A stretch of DNA of 64,000 nucleotides from Triatoma infestans (lineage: Eukaryota; Arthropoda; Insecta; Hemiptera; Reduviidae), in contig JAAEAF010003386.1 of NCBI GenBank assembly GCA_011037195.1, positions 1 to 64,000 of the forward strand, given 5' to 3'. Below are positions 1-12,365 of the stretch, one piece after another (positions within the stretch are counted from its first letter, which is position 1; the number at the start of each line of letters is the position of its first letter). A program made the translations under genes and the position numbers. A model generated the notes under the pieces. That model searched no databases and was not told the origin of the DNA. It saw nothing but the letters and a program-made list of their open reading frames with translations.

Positions 1-284
1 CTTCACAGAGGAGAGGTCTCCTACCTATGGTGCGTCATCTATCCTACCAGAGTAGGAGAGACGGCTAAATGTAGTGTATTTGTATTTTGTTTCTGGAATA
101 AATGAGAATGTCTTTATTTTGAAAAATAACATTTTTTTTTGCAGATAATAGTAGTTGACATATGTATGATAAGAATTACCTCTTTAATATATCTCCTATG
201 TTTTCATACAGGGCATAACTTTGAAATGTGCGTCATCTCTCCTAGCTTTACCCTATATTTATTTTAATCTAGTGTATATATATA
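1..284. other. AT-rich non-coding DNA
   Basis: No coding signal. The first 60 bases and positions 215-250 share a short GTGCGTCATCT / TCTCCTA motif that may be the ends of a small repeat. A short (TA)n run precedes the transposon that starts at 287. Confidence 0.4.
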
Positions 285-1051
285 TATAGTGAAAAACGTT
301 TAACACGAAAACGCTTAACATGAAAAATTGGTTAACACGAAATCATACTGCGGTCCCGACAAAATAGTATGTAATTTCATAAATTTTTTGTCTTTTAACA
401 CGAAAAGTTTTCGCTACTCGGACGAACAGAATATACCTGTTTTCTGCAGTCACATCGTCACCCAGATTTTTTGACTTTTTTTTTTCATTAGACCGAACAA
501 AATAAACAATGGCTGCCATTGTTGCTACGTTACCGCTTGTCTTTGGGTAGGAAGAGGCACTGCCATTGTCAAACAAAACATTTCAATTTTATTGGTCATT
601 TAATTTTCGAATTGGGTGATGGCTGTTTCGAAATCGGTGAATTCCCGCAACAGAAATGCAGAATACCATGAAAAGTATGCGCAGTTATTTAGATGCGCAT
701 TCGAATGACAAAATGAATAAAACGATGGACGATATCGAACAATTTGATGTTGAAAAAGACACTGCAAAAAAAAAGTCTAATTTTTTCCCCAAAAGCAATA
801 ATTTTTTTTCATGTTTTTTATTAAATACATATCATATATGTACATATAATTATTTATGTATGTAATATGATATGTTGAACCGTATATATATGTAAGTATA
901 GACTGTCAATGTAAATGTCAATGTGTAAATTTTAGCGAATTAATAAAATTTGACGACATCGGAAAATATTGGTGAGTATTTTGGCATGCATCTTTTAACA
1001 CGAAAAAATATTTCGGTCGCCTCAGTTTCGTGTGAAACGTTTTTTACTGTA
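285..1051. mobile_element. pogo/Tigger-like non-autonomous DNA transposon (MITE)
   Basis: The terminal inverted repeats are seen directly. The left end reads TAGTGAAAAACGTTTAACAC and the reverse complement of the right end reads CAGTAAAAAACGTTTCACAC. The left first base is probably a C-to-T change. The element spans 287-1049 (763 bp) and is flanked by TA on both sides (285-286 and 1050-1051), the target duplication of the Tc1/mariner/pogo superfamily. The phrase TTAACACGAAA recurs inside both termini. A short plus-strand reading frame at 656-800 (MQNTMKSMRSYLDAHS...) is acidic and could be the decayed C-terminal tail of a pogo-type transposase, but this is weak. No DDE catalytic core is present, so the copy is not autonomous. 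Confidence 0.75.
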
Positions 1052-2731
1052 TATATGTGTGTATCAGTTCTGTAAAGTCCGTGCAGTATTCTGTTTTGTT
1101 AGTTAATTTATCAATCGGTGAATTTTTCACTTCTGGATTTATCTTTGTCCAACCTCAGAAAAATCCCCACTGCAATAGTCCAATTATTGGATTTTTACAC
1201 AAAAGCTACAAACTATACCGCTTGGATGTAGGTGCTTAAATGAAATATCTCCAAATTCTAGCGTATCCATTATGTCTGATTGTGTTTTCAGCAATCACAA
1301 CTGTAACTTTGAAGGTAAATTATTTTTAATTCAATATTATATACTATATTTTGATAATATACATTGTATTAATTAAAATAAGAATAGAAATAACTTAAAG
1401 CTAAATGCTCATTACATCATTATATTCAGAATATTTTTATTATCTATATAAAACTCATCCAATGAGAAACTGGCATGGTTTATGTATTACAGAATATATA
1501 TATGTAAACTCAGAAGTAATGTCAGAAGTTACAGGTGAGGAAGAATTGCCCGAGGATACTTACACTGGCGTATCAAATATGTTTATTATTTACTCTAAAA
1601 ATTCTAAACGATATAAGATGCGTTGAAATGGTCCCTTAACACAACCCTTCAGGGAATGAATAAAATGAAAGAAACGAAACATATTAAACAATATTACAAC
1701 AACAATATGTAAATTAAATTACGTTCACAAATTTCTTCTTTTTTTCTCAACATAATATGTATATTAGATATTATATTTAGAATTTTTAATAAGGGGCAAT
1801 CTACAGCATTTGTTTCAGATTGTCTAAAGTAATCCCCAATTGGTAGAGGATATTGCGGTCTGGACGGCATGAAATAGTGGATTTCAGACATTGATCTCTA
1901 TAGGAATTAGTACAATAGAATCCATCCACTGTTGAGGAAATTCACCACAAAAGTGTTGCAAACCTTTGTTGATACTTGCTTTATCAAGCGTTATCATCGC
2001 ACTACGCGTCACATTCAACGAGTGCTACCTCTCTTCCGTTACGGACTATTGCAATGTATGAATAAATGTGCTACACATTTTGAGCGCCAAGCTTCTCCCT
2101 AGGATAATTACCATCAAGAGCTAAAAACCAATTCTAATTTTTGGACTTCAAACAGTTGTATATCAACATTTGAAGTACTAAAAACTACACTCGAAAAATG
2201 CAGCAAATCATCAAGAAGAAATTAGCTTTCAAAGAGGGAATAAGCATTCAAAAGCTTACAATTATTGAGAGCAGTCTGCAGCATAACTCTCTAAGAGTTA
2301 TTCAAGAAACGTGTTCACTACCAGCAATCAATTGTCTGCACTCCACCAGCTCTTTGCTAAAATCCCTCCCTTTCACACGTCAGGGAAAGTTCTTTGTTGT
2401 TTTCAAGTTTTCATATGGCGAGCCAGTGCAGTTAATCGACCGTTAGAACAAGCAAGAATTATTAGCAAGAGCTACAACGTTCATCAAGCTGAACTATCAC
2501 CTCTATAAGTCAACGTTAGCATTTTACATCATTTTCCGCTCGGTCACTCTGTATCAGTGCTTGGATTAAACCTATGTCAAATGTCCGGTGGCTTCTCGCA
2601 AATTATCTTGTTTTTACTGTGCGGGTGGATGCAGTCTTATATAAACAGAAAATTATCACCATAACCACCCCCACCCACTGTTCAGTAGGACATTTCTACT
2701 CACGCTATCTACCACTCTTCTATATAAAGTC
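1052..2731. other. Non-coding stretch with one dispersed repeat
   Basis: Apart from the dispersed repeat B copy at about 1,068-1,175, I see no recognisable gene. Short open frames at 1,405-1,626 and 2,198-2,508 have no motif I recognise and no supporting context. Confidence 0.4.
1068..1175 (+). repeat. Dispersed repeat B, copy 1
   Basis: Contains the phrases GTAAAGTCCGTGCAG, TATTCTGTTTTGTTAGTTAA and TTTGTCCAACCTCA in that order. The same order recurs at about 2,735, 8,615 and 22,558. It has no coding content. The recurring TATAAAGTCC could be a TATA-like element in a retroelement terminus, but this is inference only. Confidence 0.55.
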
Positions 2732-2734
2732 AGT

Positions 2735-2800
2735 ATAAAGTCCTTGCACTAATTGTTTCCTCAATTAATATATCACTGTTTATCAGAATACATTTCTCTT
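2735..2800 (+). repeat. Dispersed repeat B, copy 2 (interrupted)
   Basis: TATAAAGTCCTTGCAC, CTCAATTAATATATCA and ATTTCTCTTT match the repeat B order. The expected CTCTGTCCAACCCCAC portion resumes at about 3,120, on the far side of the LTR-like sequence at 2,805-3,107. That sequence therefore appears to have inserted into this copy. Confidence 0.55.
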
Positions 2801-2804
2801 TATA

Positions 2805-3107
2805 ATGGAGTTGATGAGGAGAGAAATTGGGATTGATTAATTAGACGAGATATGAAGACACTGTTATAATATAGTTATAAGCTTACACAAACTCCACAGG
2901 ACTTGTAATGATTTTATAGAGTAAAGGCTAAGAGTAGAGTTATGACACGATGCGATGTATATGGTTGAATCTGATAGATAGATAGATGTCCCGATTTGTT
3001 ACTGGCTTATATACAGGTTCCCCACTCTAGCCTGCTTAAGTGAGAGAGTACCTGAGGGAGTTTGTTTTCTCTCGGTCGGGCTTGTGTGTTTTCTCTCTTG
3101 CCGTTAC
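2805..3107 (+). repeat. LTR-like dispersed repeat, type 1, copy 1
   Basis: About 300 bp, matching 57,209-57,550 in the same orientation and, more loosely, 36,690-37,012. Shared landmarks in order are TTATAAT, GAGGAGAGAAATT, ATGACACGATGCGATG, a TATATACAGGTTC TATA-like block, CACTCTAGCCTGC, and a CTCTC-rich end followed by TTGC..GTTAC. The order of a TATA-like block followed by a pyrimidine-rich end, and its insertion inside repeat B, suggest a solo LTR. I could not identify a clean target duplication, and no internal gag-pol sequence is attached. Confidence 0.5.
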
Positions 3108-3476
3108 ATCTTCTACATATTTCTCTGTCCAACCCCACTTTAATTTCCAAATTGATAATAATGGTAAACGTTGAAAATGTAATATTCAGATTGAATGAGG
3201 ATTCAATGAAATAGGATTCAATGAATATTCAAATGAAATAGGATTGATTAGACATCATTCTATTACGTTATTAAGAGGTATACATAGACTGTTTAAGCCG
3301 GGATCTAGTGATCACTTTTCTTTTCTTTTCCTTCACATTCCTCCTCTCACAAAGGTAGTTCCCAAAGAACCTTAGTACTGTCCTGATCAAAAGTTTTCCA
3401 AAAAAGAGTCCCCCTGGGTTACCATTTATTCCTTTATATAAGTGGGAAACCCTAAAAAAAAAAATATTAGCTTAAC

Positions 3477-3503
3477 AGAGAGAGAGAGAGAGAGAGAGAG
3501 AGG
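3477..3503. repeat. (AG)n microsatellite
   Basis: Thirteen uninterrupted AG units. Confidence 0.95.
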
Positions 3504-3841
3504 CGATAGATTATTTTATTTAAGTTTATTGCAATAATAAAGTTATTTATATTTATTATAAGAGAGAATATAAAGTATCCCCCCCCCCCAAAAAAAAACA
3601 AAACAAAAGTGTTTAACAAAATAAGCTATCAATCTCAATGTAATAGAGCTTTTTTTTTTGAAAAAAAAAAAAAAAAAAAAGAAATAAAAACAATAAAAAA
3701 TAAAAGTAAATAAATAATAATAAAAAAATATAATATATAGATCATATAATAACAATGTATGTTAAGAAAATAGAAAGAAAATATATGATAAAGTATTGTT
3801 ATTGGAAATACAATGTTTACCATGTGATATATAATATATAT

Positions 3842-3864
3842 GTATATATATATATATATATATA
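3842..3864. repeat. (TA)n microsatellite
   Basis: Alternating TA over about 23 bases. A second tract lies at 4,133-4,154. Confidence 0.9.
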
Positions 3865-6082
3865 CCTCTATCCACGAATTGCCACATTGCCTTATTTTTG
3901 TTTCTTATTGGGTACAACTCGTACAACCACCAGTGCTGCTACACCGTGCTAGTATGTTGTTCCGCCCTTCTTCTGTAGACATACGAAAAAAAAAAGAAAA
4001 AGAAAGAGGCTATGAGAGAGGGTGGCGAGGGATGCAGGACGCCCCTCTGTGTGTTCTCCCACTTTTAGTAATAAAGAAGTTTTATTTGATACCCCTTTTC
4101 TCATATATTATTATTATCATCATCATTGGGTTTATATATATATATATATATATAACAACACAGATGAAGGGGCGAACTGGATAGAAGAGCAGCAGTTTGT
4201 TAGAGAGAAGGAGGAATGGTGGTGGGCGTGGTTATTTGGTCTTCGGAGCTACCACTCTCATTTATTTACTCACTCTCTTTTCTCACACAAATACATATAC
4301 ACGCACACAAAATCTGTACAGAGCCTAACTGTCCCCGGAGTAAGAGGGGGGAAGACAGTCTCCACCAATTTAATCTTTTTATATTATTAAATGTAAATAC
4401 CTATTTATATATTTTCTAAAATATAGAATACATAAATATTATACTTAAGTAAAATACCATATATTATATATTAATCCTACCATATAATTTATACTATACA
4501 TCTTTACTGGCCGTATTTCATGTTTTCCATTCCCCAATTATTTCTTTTTTTTTTTGTTTATGTTAAAAAAATAAAGAAGGAAAAAAAAACAACTATTTGT
4601 AACTTCACGAATTATTCAAAGTATATAGTGGCCTAACCTAAATATAGAGGGGATGAGAAAGACTGCTCTACCAGCAAATCTTACAATCCTACCTGCTACA
4701 GAACATTGATTACAAAATTGGCCCTGTTTGCAGAAAAATTATCATTTTTAGAATCGTTCAGCTGGTCAATAGTTTCCGGTGTTTAATAAATTTCATAGGC
4801 AAAACTTTCTTATCTTATTTTTTAATCACTGATGAAAAAAAGAAAGAAATCCCTTGATTTTTGAGAATTTTCTCATGATTACAAGATTTATTCTTGATTG
4901 TCTCCTTAATAATGGTAGCTCACAGATCGGCATTAATTTTTTCCTTTATTATTCTCAAAGATCAGTGGTTCACCATTGTCTTATTTCACTGATAAGAGCT
5001 TTCCCTTTTGATATATTTCACCTTTGAAAGCGATTCCACTGATAATCTTCATGAAATTGGCTTTTCTTCTAAACTCTATGAATTATCTTATGACATGCAT
5101 TTATCTTATGAGTTTCCCGTAGAAATTATATCATTGTTAAATAGCTTCTTAACTCTGTGTGACATTCTCATTGTCTTTTTACTTTCTTTTTTTTTTTTTC
5201 AATTCTGATCAATATCTATCACCCACAACTGTCCTCATTTCAATTGAACCTTCTTCTAGCTTCTTAATGTTAATATCTTTCCTTCTGGAATTTTGTCATA
5301 TTTTTTATTTATTTATTTACAAAAACCCTTTTACCCTCTTAAAAATTTCCTCCATTTAAATTATCCAACTCCTTCACTTGTTGCTTTTTTTTATTTTATT
5401 TCCTTAAAAATTAAAATGAGATGGATAAATATTGAAATTGAAATATGTTATTAAAGAAGAGGATTTCTTTTTAAAGAATAAAGGGGGGAAAAAATAATAA
5501 AGAGAGAGATTCCCATAAAGAATTCCCTTTCTTTACCCCTATAAAGGGTACATAAATTACATAACAAGTATTAAATATATTATTATTTGGAGATACTATG
5601 AAAAAACTGATTAAATAAAATATATTGCTAAAGTAATGGTAACTTTTGTATATCTTACATAAATAAATTTGTTATTAATAATATTTCTGTCATTTTATTA
5701 GAGATAATATAAGCTAAAAAATAATATAATATTTAATGTTTTTATTTATTAATGGTTGAAATGTACAGATATAAAACGGAATATTCTATTAAATCAATTA
5801 TTTCATTAAATTAATATTAAATGTATTATATTTGCTTTTCTCTATAAAACGAACATATTACAACGTATATATATATTAATACTTATGTAAAAATATCTCC
5901 TCTACTGAACGTTACATATACTGCTTGAAAATCTTAAAAAAAAAATGTAATTCTGTATAAAAATAAAAGTCCCAAAAAACGTTTTTTAATAAAAATGTTT
6001 CTTTAATAATAATCACGTTTATTTATTAAATTTCTTATTGGTTTCTTTTGCATATTAACCATTTTATCAAGTCTATAATAAT

Positions 6083-6476
6083 TGCTGGGATTTTATCCAT
6101 CATAGCATGTATATTCATTTGGTTCCTGACCGGTTTCTGATTTTCATCTATCGTCAGAGCAAATTCACCAAGTTCGTGGTAGAGAGTTTAACTCCAACGT
6201 AATGTTTCTGTTACATTCACACTTGTTGGTTAGTTGGTTTTATATATGTGGGGGGTATATAACCACTATAAGATTATGTTACTATGTATAAAAACACACA
6301 CACACAATAACATAACTTTATAACCTTTCCACATATATACAACTAACAAACTAACTTGTGAGTCTGACAGAAACATTACGTTGAAGTGAACTCTATAAAC
6401 TAACTTGGTGAATTTGCTCGACGATTAAATTGGAATCAAATGAATATGCACGCTACGACGGATAAAATCTCAGATG
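6083..6476. repeat. PLE-type palindrome with hammerhead-like core (family 2)
   Basis: The two halves are inverted copies. The left arm starts GGGATTTTATCCATCATAGC and the right arm ends GCTACGACGGATAAAATCTC. Both contain CACCAAGTT, ATGTTTCTGT and TTAGTTGGTT-type blocks, meeting near 6,285-6,310. The minus strand of the left arm (6,128-6,157) holds CTGACGA, a T, an AGAT-GAAA-ATCA hairpin, GAAA, then CCGGTC. This follows the order of a type I hammerhead ribozyme with a very short palindromic stem III. Penelope-like elements (PLEs) are known to carry such motifs and to have inverted termini. The same family recurs at 57,118-57,715, with a left-end fragment near 23,950. Confidence 0.6.
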
Positions 6477-7516
6477 TTATCGAGCATTGCGCATCCATCC
6501 ACATATTTTACAATAATCGTCTACCACTTGCGTACAATTTAATATACGTATATAGTTGGACAAAATAAATCAGTCACTCTTTAATTTCTCTTATAGCTAG
6601 CATAAAAAGAAGTAATGCCAAAATAAGGTCAAATTTTCGAAATCAGAGTTTTCACCGGAAAAAAACATGTCCCACCAAAAGTGTAAATTTAATGAATGTT
6701 TTTTTTTTGCGATTGAATTGTTGTAGTCTTTGCGATTTTCTTGAAAATGGCCTTAAAGATTTTCCGTCAACTTTGTATAAGGACTAGTCACTTTTATTTG
6801 ACGATTAGACAGGAATAGGAATACAAAAGATACAAGTGCGCTAGATGCAAAGAACCTTAGTTGAACACCAATATAAACAAGAAAAAAAATTCTGTTTTTG
6901 TTGGGGATTGATAAAGGCAAAGCTTGCTAGTTACATCAAATACAATTTACGGTTTCCCTGTGTTTAATATAAATTTATGAAGAACTAAACGCAAAATAAA
7001 AATTCTTAGTTTTGAAGAAAATTAGAATTATAATCATTGGTGTAAAAGAAAATTGTATGCCTGTTTTATAATAGATTTTATGAATACTAGAAAAGTTGTA
7101 TATAAGAGAGGTTTTTTTTTCTATTACAGAAGAGTTTTTTCCTTGTTAATAATTGAAAAATAATGAGCTTAAAATTCCCTGCAATATAAATCGTCCATTT
7201 TAAATTTATCATTAGTGAAGATAAAAGATGAAAAGTACTTTGAAGAAAAATAGTGAAAAGAAAGTAGAAAAAAGATTGGTTATGAATTTATTAAGAAGTG
7301 TGGAAGGAAAAAAAAATAAAAAATAAAAGTTGGTTCATTTTATATTATTAAGAAGAACGTTGCGTGGCTTTGCATCCGAGTGAAGTTATTTACAGTAGTG
7401 GAGTAGTAGTTGTAGTATGCTACGTAATGAGGCAAGGCCTTTCTGTAAGAAGGATGGCACTAGTGAAGGGCCTTGTAAACAAGAGTGGATCTTGTGTCCT
7501 TGATATATAATAATAT

Positions 7517-7550
<34 letters not shown>

Positions 7551-8040
7551 CTACTCCTTGTGTGTCCTTCTGAGCTGGCAATGGCACTAGAGCAGAAAAC
7601 CCCCCAAAGGGAAAGCCCTATGTCCTTCAGTTTCAGTTCTAGCACCACTAGTACCAATTACATCTAACTCTAAGAGTAATCTACATTCTGCCATTTCTCT
7701 CTCCTTATCTTCATCTCTGTATTTAGACCCTCCCTGGCTTATTCCAAATCACTATCACTTCTTATAGTTCGTTTTCCTTCATATCATTTTCCTTATTTAA
7801 GGCATTACGTTTTTTGTTTTTACAGTATAGTCTTAACTCCAAAATTACTATGATCCATAATTATTATAGTGTTGAGAACTGTTTTACCGGAAATTGAAAT
7901 AGGAAATTGCATTATGTCCAACTAAAGATCAATTACTGTGAAGAAAATAGTTTTTGTCCTGGATTTGATTATTTAATTTCTAAAAAAATTAAATAAATTA
8001 TCTGGGAAAGGCATAACTAAAAAAGCTTAATGATCTAAAT
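6477..8040. other. AT-rich non-coding DNA
   Basis: Contains a decayed minus-strand piece of repeat family C at about 6,620-6,790 (TTTTCTTGAAAATGGC; TTTTCGAAATCAGAG) and the (TA)n tract at 7,519-7,549. I see no gene. Confidence 0.4.
7519..7549. repeat. (TA)n microsatellite
   Basis: Uninterrupted TA repeat of about 30 bases. Confidence 0.95.
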
Positions 8041-8299
8041 GCTTGATAGATAGATAGATTTTGTGGAGGATATGTAATGGATGGTCGGCCGCAGGGCTTG
8101 CCTGCAATCGGAATCAATCCTCCGACTGCTACGCCATCCGCCTACAGTTACGTCACTTAAGGCGTAACTTGTCTCTGTACCTAGAAATTATTGAATTCAC
8201 CACTGTAGAGAGAGAGATCAGGATCCGCCATAATTCAACTACTAGAAGATCTGGAAGGAGAAGCAGGGGAATTTCCAAGTCGCAAATAAAAGACTAACT

Positions 8300-8480
8300 G
8301 GACTCAAACAGGGGCGTGTGTTGTATGAGCGTGGACTTGTAAGTGGGAGGACACCAGTTCGAGTCCCGCGTATAACTGCTAATTTTATATTGGTATGAAA
8401 AATGTTAACAGTAAAGTAGGTGCTTCCGCCCCCGTCCACGACACCTAATTTGTAGTTGGACGTTAAGCCCGCCTGAAAAA
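8300..8480 (+). repeat. Possible tRNA-derived SINE-like sequence
   Basis: At 8,309-8,378 the sequence has a B-box-like AGTTCGAGTCC. Upstream is GACTTGTAAGT, which resembles a threonine (TGT) anticodon arm. It does not fold into a full cloverleaf by eye and lacks a clear A box, so a functional tRNA gene is unlikely. An old SINE head is the best guess. Confidence 0.25.
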
Positions 8481-8614
8481 TAGGCATTACTTTACTAGAC
8501 TCAAACATTCGATCTTGAGACACACACAGTCTTCAAGTATAAATCATCATCACCAACATTCTGCCAGTTAAGTTATCATATCTACTCAGCTACTTATTCT
8601 CTATATCAATCCAG

Positions 8615-8700
8615 GGTAAAGTTTTTGCAGTTCTCTGTTTTCTCAATTAATATATTTATTAGTGATCGGTCAGTGTATTTTTCTCTGCCCAACCTTACAA
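8615..8700 (+). repeat. Dispersed repeat B, copy 3
   Basis: Shows GTAAAGTTTTTGCAG, TCTGTTTTCTCAATTAATAT and TTTTCTCTGCCCAACC in the repeat B order. This copy is uninterrupted and shows the arrangement that copy 2 had before insertion. Confidence 0.55.
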
Positions 8701-8744
8701 AAAAAAACCCAACAACGTCTGCTAGAAAGACTACGTCACCACGC

Positions 8745-9010
8745 CAGCTTTGGATCTATCTGTAGTGGCATCCACAAATTAGAATACTCTCTCCAGTTGT
8801 ATCTGTTTAATTAGGCTTAGCAGTCTCGTATTAGAGAGTGAGAGAGAGCGAGTGACAGAGAAAAAGATTTCTGGGTAGACTTCTGAAGGCGTCGATTTCT
8901 CCTATTCGAAGAGACGAAATCTCAGCCACAGAAACTCCTCAATGTGGTACAGTACGTGCATTGCGGTTTCTTCTTCTTCTTCTAGATAAACCTGCACCAG
9001 CTATCCATTG
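8745..9010 (+). repeat. Dispersed repeat D, copy 1
   Basis: Shares the ordered blocks CCACAAATTAGA, CTGTTTAATTAG, GAAGGCGTC, GAGACGAAATCTCAGCCACA and AAACCTGCAC with 60,995-61,210. A short piece near 12,117 (AATTAGAGCACACTCTAGG) may be a third copy. Its class is unknown and it has no coding potential. Confidence 0.5.
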
Positions 9011-10119
9011 CCAGGCATTAAGCCTATTAACAAACTTTTTCACCTGTCTCTAGCCTGGCTATTCATCAATCTTATAATCTATTGGCAAGGCGATCTGTCG
9101 CCTCGTTGTTTTATTAACCTGAATCTAAATGATAATTACTGTTTGTACTCAATGTTCTTACAATTTCTCATGAAGTTTAATTTCCTTGAATACTGTAATT
9201 ATTGCGAGGTAGCAAATTACAAAAAAATTTGTATTTCACTGAGAAACACTTATTTTGCGACACTGACCGACTTTCTCTTACTGCAATTAAATATTAATTG
9301 ATAATTTTTCTTCCAACTTGATATTACTAATATTAGTTGTTTATTGGCCCATTCATAAATATAAATGATGTTGATGCTAGTTACAAGTTTGTTAGCACAA
9401 ACATAACGGCTAACACTAAAGTGTGATTGCTCTGAAGGCAATACAGCTTAATAATCACTTGAACAACGACACATGAAATTTAATGTTATAGTTCCCGTGG
9501 AAAATCAAATTCTCTAGAAACGAATATTTTACATAGAAGCCATAGATTTATCTCGATACAGTTAGCATTAAATGTTTAAAGAAAATTTTCGAAACGTTTT
9601 CGAGTAAAGTCCAAAAACTCAGAAACCTATTATATAAAGTCATACCCCACCCAGGTTAAGATTTTTTTGAATCTGGAATTCTAGCGAAGCTTTTAATATT
9701 TTAACAAGAAATAGATAGATTGATAGATAATTTTTAATTGCTTTTAAATTTATTCACTTTTTGTAATTGATTAGTTCTACATAGATATGTCCTACATTCG
9801 TTACACAGCAATCATGAATAAAAAAACAAAATTTTTTTAAAGAAATGTGTTTGAAGATTTTTACATCTGATAATTCAACAAACTATTTATCTATTATAAA
9901 AAAGTAAAAAGGAAAGAAAGCCAAAATAAAAAAAATACTCAATATAAGATAAAAAATAATAACAATTAACAATAATATAACCGTTTTTAAAAATCAATGA
10001 GTTCACCAATTTATTCAGATTATTATTATGTACTTTGCGTATCGATTGCTTTGATCAATTAGCGTCTTTATTGTTATTACTTTTCTTTCTTTCTTTTTAA
10101 ATTTATTACATTATCTCAT

Positions 10120-10121
<2 letters not shown>

Positions 10122-10158
<37 letters not shown>
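10122..10158. repeat. (TTA)n microsatellite
   Basis: About twelve ATT/TTA units without interruption. Confidence 0.9.
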
Positions 10159-10159
<1 letters not shown>

Positions 10160-11529
10160 AATTAATCTTTTATTCGTAAATAATTAATTATTTCTTCATT
10201 TTTTTTCTGCCTCTTTGTGTGATGTACAGAAAATAATATGCTATTTAATTAAGAGTTCAGTCTATAGCGAGAAAAGAGAGTTCAATTCGAATTTGTAATT
10301 TTGAAAATATTGATTCTTTAAAAAGTTATACGAGTATTCTAAAAAATATTCCATACTTTAGCATTAAATTAGGTGGTAAAGCCTTCATTTTACTGAAGTG
10401 GCACTTTAGAGGAAAGCTAGATAATAATATACGACGTTCAAACAGAAATCGTTAATCATTTTAAAACGTCGCTCATTGGTTATCATCATCAATCTGCAAA
10501 GATATGTCTACTGTGATGAATCTTATAAAGAGGTGCACAGAAACCGTTCGGATCACTCGGAAGTGTAGAGAGCATAGCTCTGGTAAACCCTTCCAAGGCT
10601 GAACCAACATCTGGAAGGTTATAACCCAGAAAAGATCTGAAGCGTGCATCAGTCTGAGTAACAATGGGCTTCGCATGCTGACGGGTTGCCCCGCGTGGTA
10701 TTATAGACACAGAGAGCAACTGAAGAAGTGGCCTAGAATACCTAGTGCACCTGCAGATTCTGTGGCTAGATGGTTTTCACCATTTCTCACTTCTCTCATC
10801 CCCTCCTGTAAATTATCTCTAATGCTCTTGCATTCTAATTCTGTATACTGTATATATATATCTCACTCCTCATTCACTAGACAATATTTTGGAGAGTTGT
10901 CATTGGACAGCTACTCCGGTCTTGTATATATATCGACACTTATACCGAATTTACTCGTTGCAATTTATATGCAATTGTAAATATCTCAATATAAAATGCA
11001 AAATTAGAGTCATTTAATATCATTGTCACTTTCTCTTACTGATTTCAGAGAAAGCTGCCAATCATATAAGATTTTGATATGGACCTGGAACTTTAACAAT
11101 ACACTTTTAAACTGAATCGACACTTTTAAAGGTTCTTGATATTAGATTAAGATAATACAGAAATGTATGCCAGGAAATGGACTTTTAGTAGGAAGCTTTC
11201 GGCATCGCTTTCCTCAGTGCAACGTCTTACTTCCTATTTACATTAATAATAGAAGGTAAAACTGGGGTTTAACAGATAATCTTAAGAATGTTTCATTTAT
11301 TTAAATTAAAGAGTGTTCCAAGTTTTATTGACAAGAATAAAATGCTTTTCAACAAACCTCTCTATATCCACTCTGAAGAAGAAGGGTAAGTAATAGTGTG
11401 TATGTGTGGGACTAAGATGTACTTGACTTCTTTAGAAAGCTGGTGCACTTTCAGCCAGAGTTGTTAGTTCAAGAGGCGGAGAGTTTAAAAGAAATAATGG
11501 GGCAAGAGTAGCATTCTCCATCCTTAAAA

Positions 11530-11554
11530 ACACATACACACACACACACACACA
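11530..11554. repeat. (CA)n microsatellite
   Basis: CA repeat of about 25 bases. Confidence 0.9.
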
Positions 11555-12365
11555 TAGACTGTGACAGGATCTATTCTCCCTGGAGGCCCCTCGCTTTCCT
11601 TACAAATGGAATTTCCCAAGCTCTCTCTTTTTCTGCTGGCCCGCACCGACTACTTCCTAGCAAGCTGTGTCCCCCGTGGGGTCAAAGTAATGGCAAAGGA
11701 ATACATGACAGAAAGAAAATTGATGGATTGTGTTACGGTTCTGTTCCAATCAAGTTGTTTTAATTCTCATGGGATTTTTTTTCTTCAACTGGTTTAGTTA
11801 TGGTTCAAGAAAAAAAGAAAACATTGAAAAAAAAAATATATATATATATAATTATGATTACACTTATTTAAATGAAAAACTTTAGTGAAGCCGGTCCTAG
11901 TTAGCGCGGGGACCTATGCAACGATTCTGCGCGAAGGTTCGTTAGAAATTATTAAATATTCAAGCTGTAAATATTAATATAATATTTTCTTACTATATTA
12001 CTCCCTCAGTAAAAAAAAATAATCTTTGCAAATCAATTGATAATAATGGTATTTATATAGCCAAACTTCAAAGACAGTGAGACCCCTAGCTTTTCCCCAG
12101 GCTTTAACTTCAGTACAAAATTAGAGCACACTCTAGGCCACCGTACCTAGCGCAGAGCGCCAAAACTGGTGCCTATGGTCCCTTAGCCTTACCTACATGG
12201 TAGGCAAATTTCCGTCCCTGCCACGGGGAGGCGGACTTCTACATATCCAATCTAGTCCGGCGCATTACCGCTACTTCACGAACAAACTCAATAAATCTTT
12301 AAAATTTACAGCACTTTTCATTAACTCTTTGCAGCCTCCCGCCAGTTCTCTCCCCTCCTTTTCAG

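Larger units (their letters stand above)
3108..6080. other. AT-rich non-coding DNA with simple repeats
   Basis: Holds an (AG)n tract, C/A and A homopolymers, (TA)n tracts and long stretches above 75% A+T by eye. Short open frames at 3,840-4,419 are built largely from the (TA)n tracts and are not credible genes. Confidence 0.45.

Noticed and set aside
3543..4419. Several overlapping open frames rich in Tyr, Ile and Phe
   Set aside because: They are translations of (TA)n, poly-A and T-rich tracts on both strands and have no motif or homologous block.
8045..8060. GATA repeat as an origin or marker
   Set aside because: It is only four units; short GATA runs occur by chance and elsewhere in the window (near 2,975, 9,710 and 40,205).
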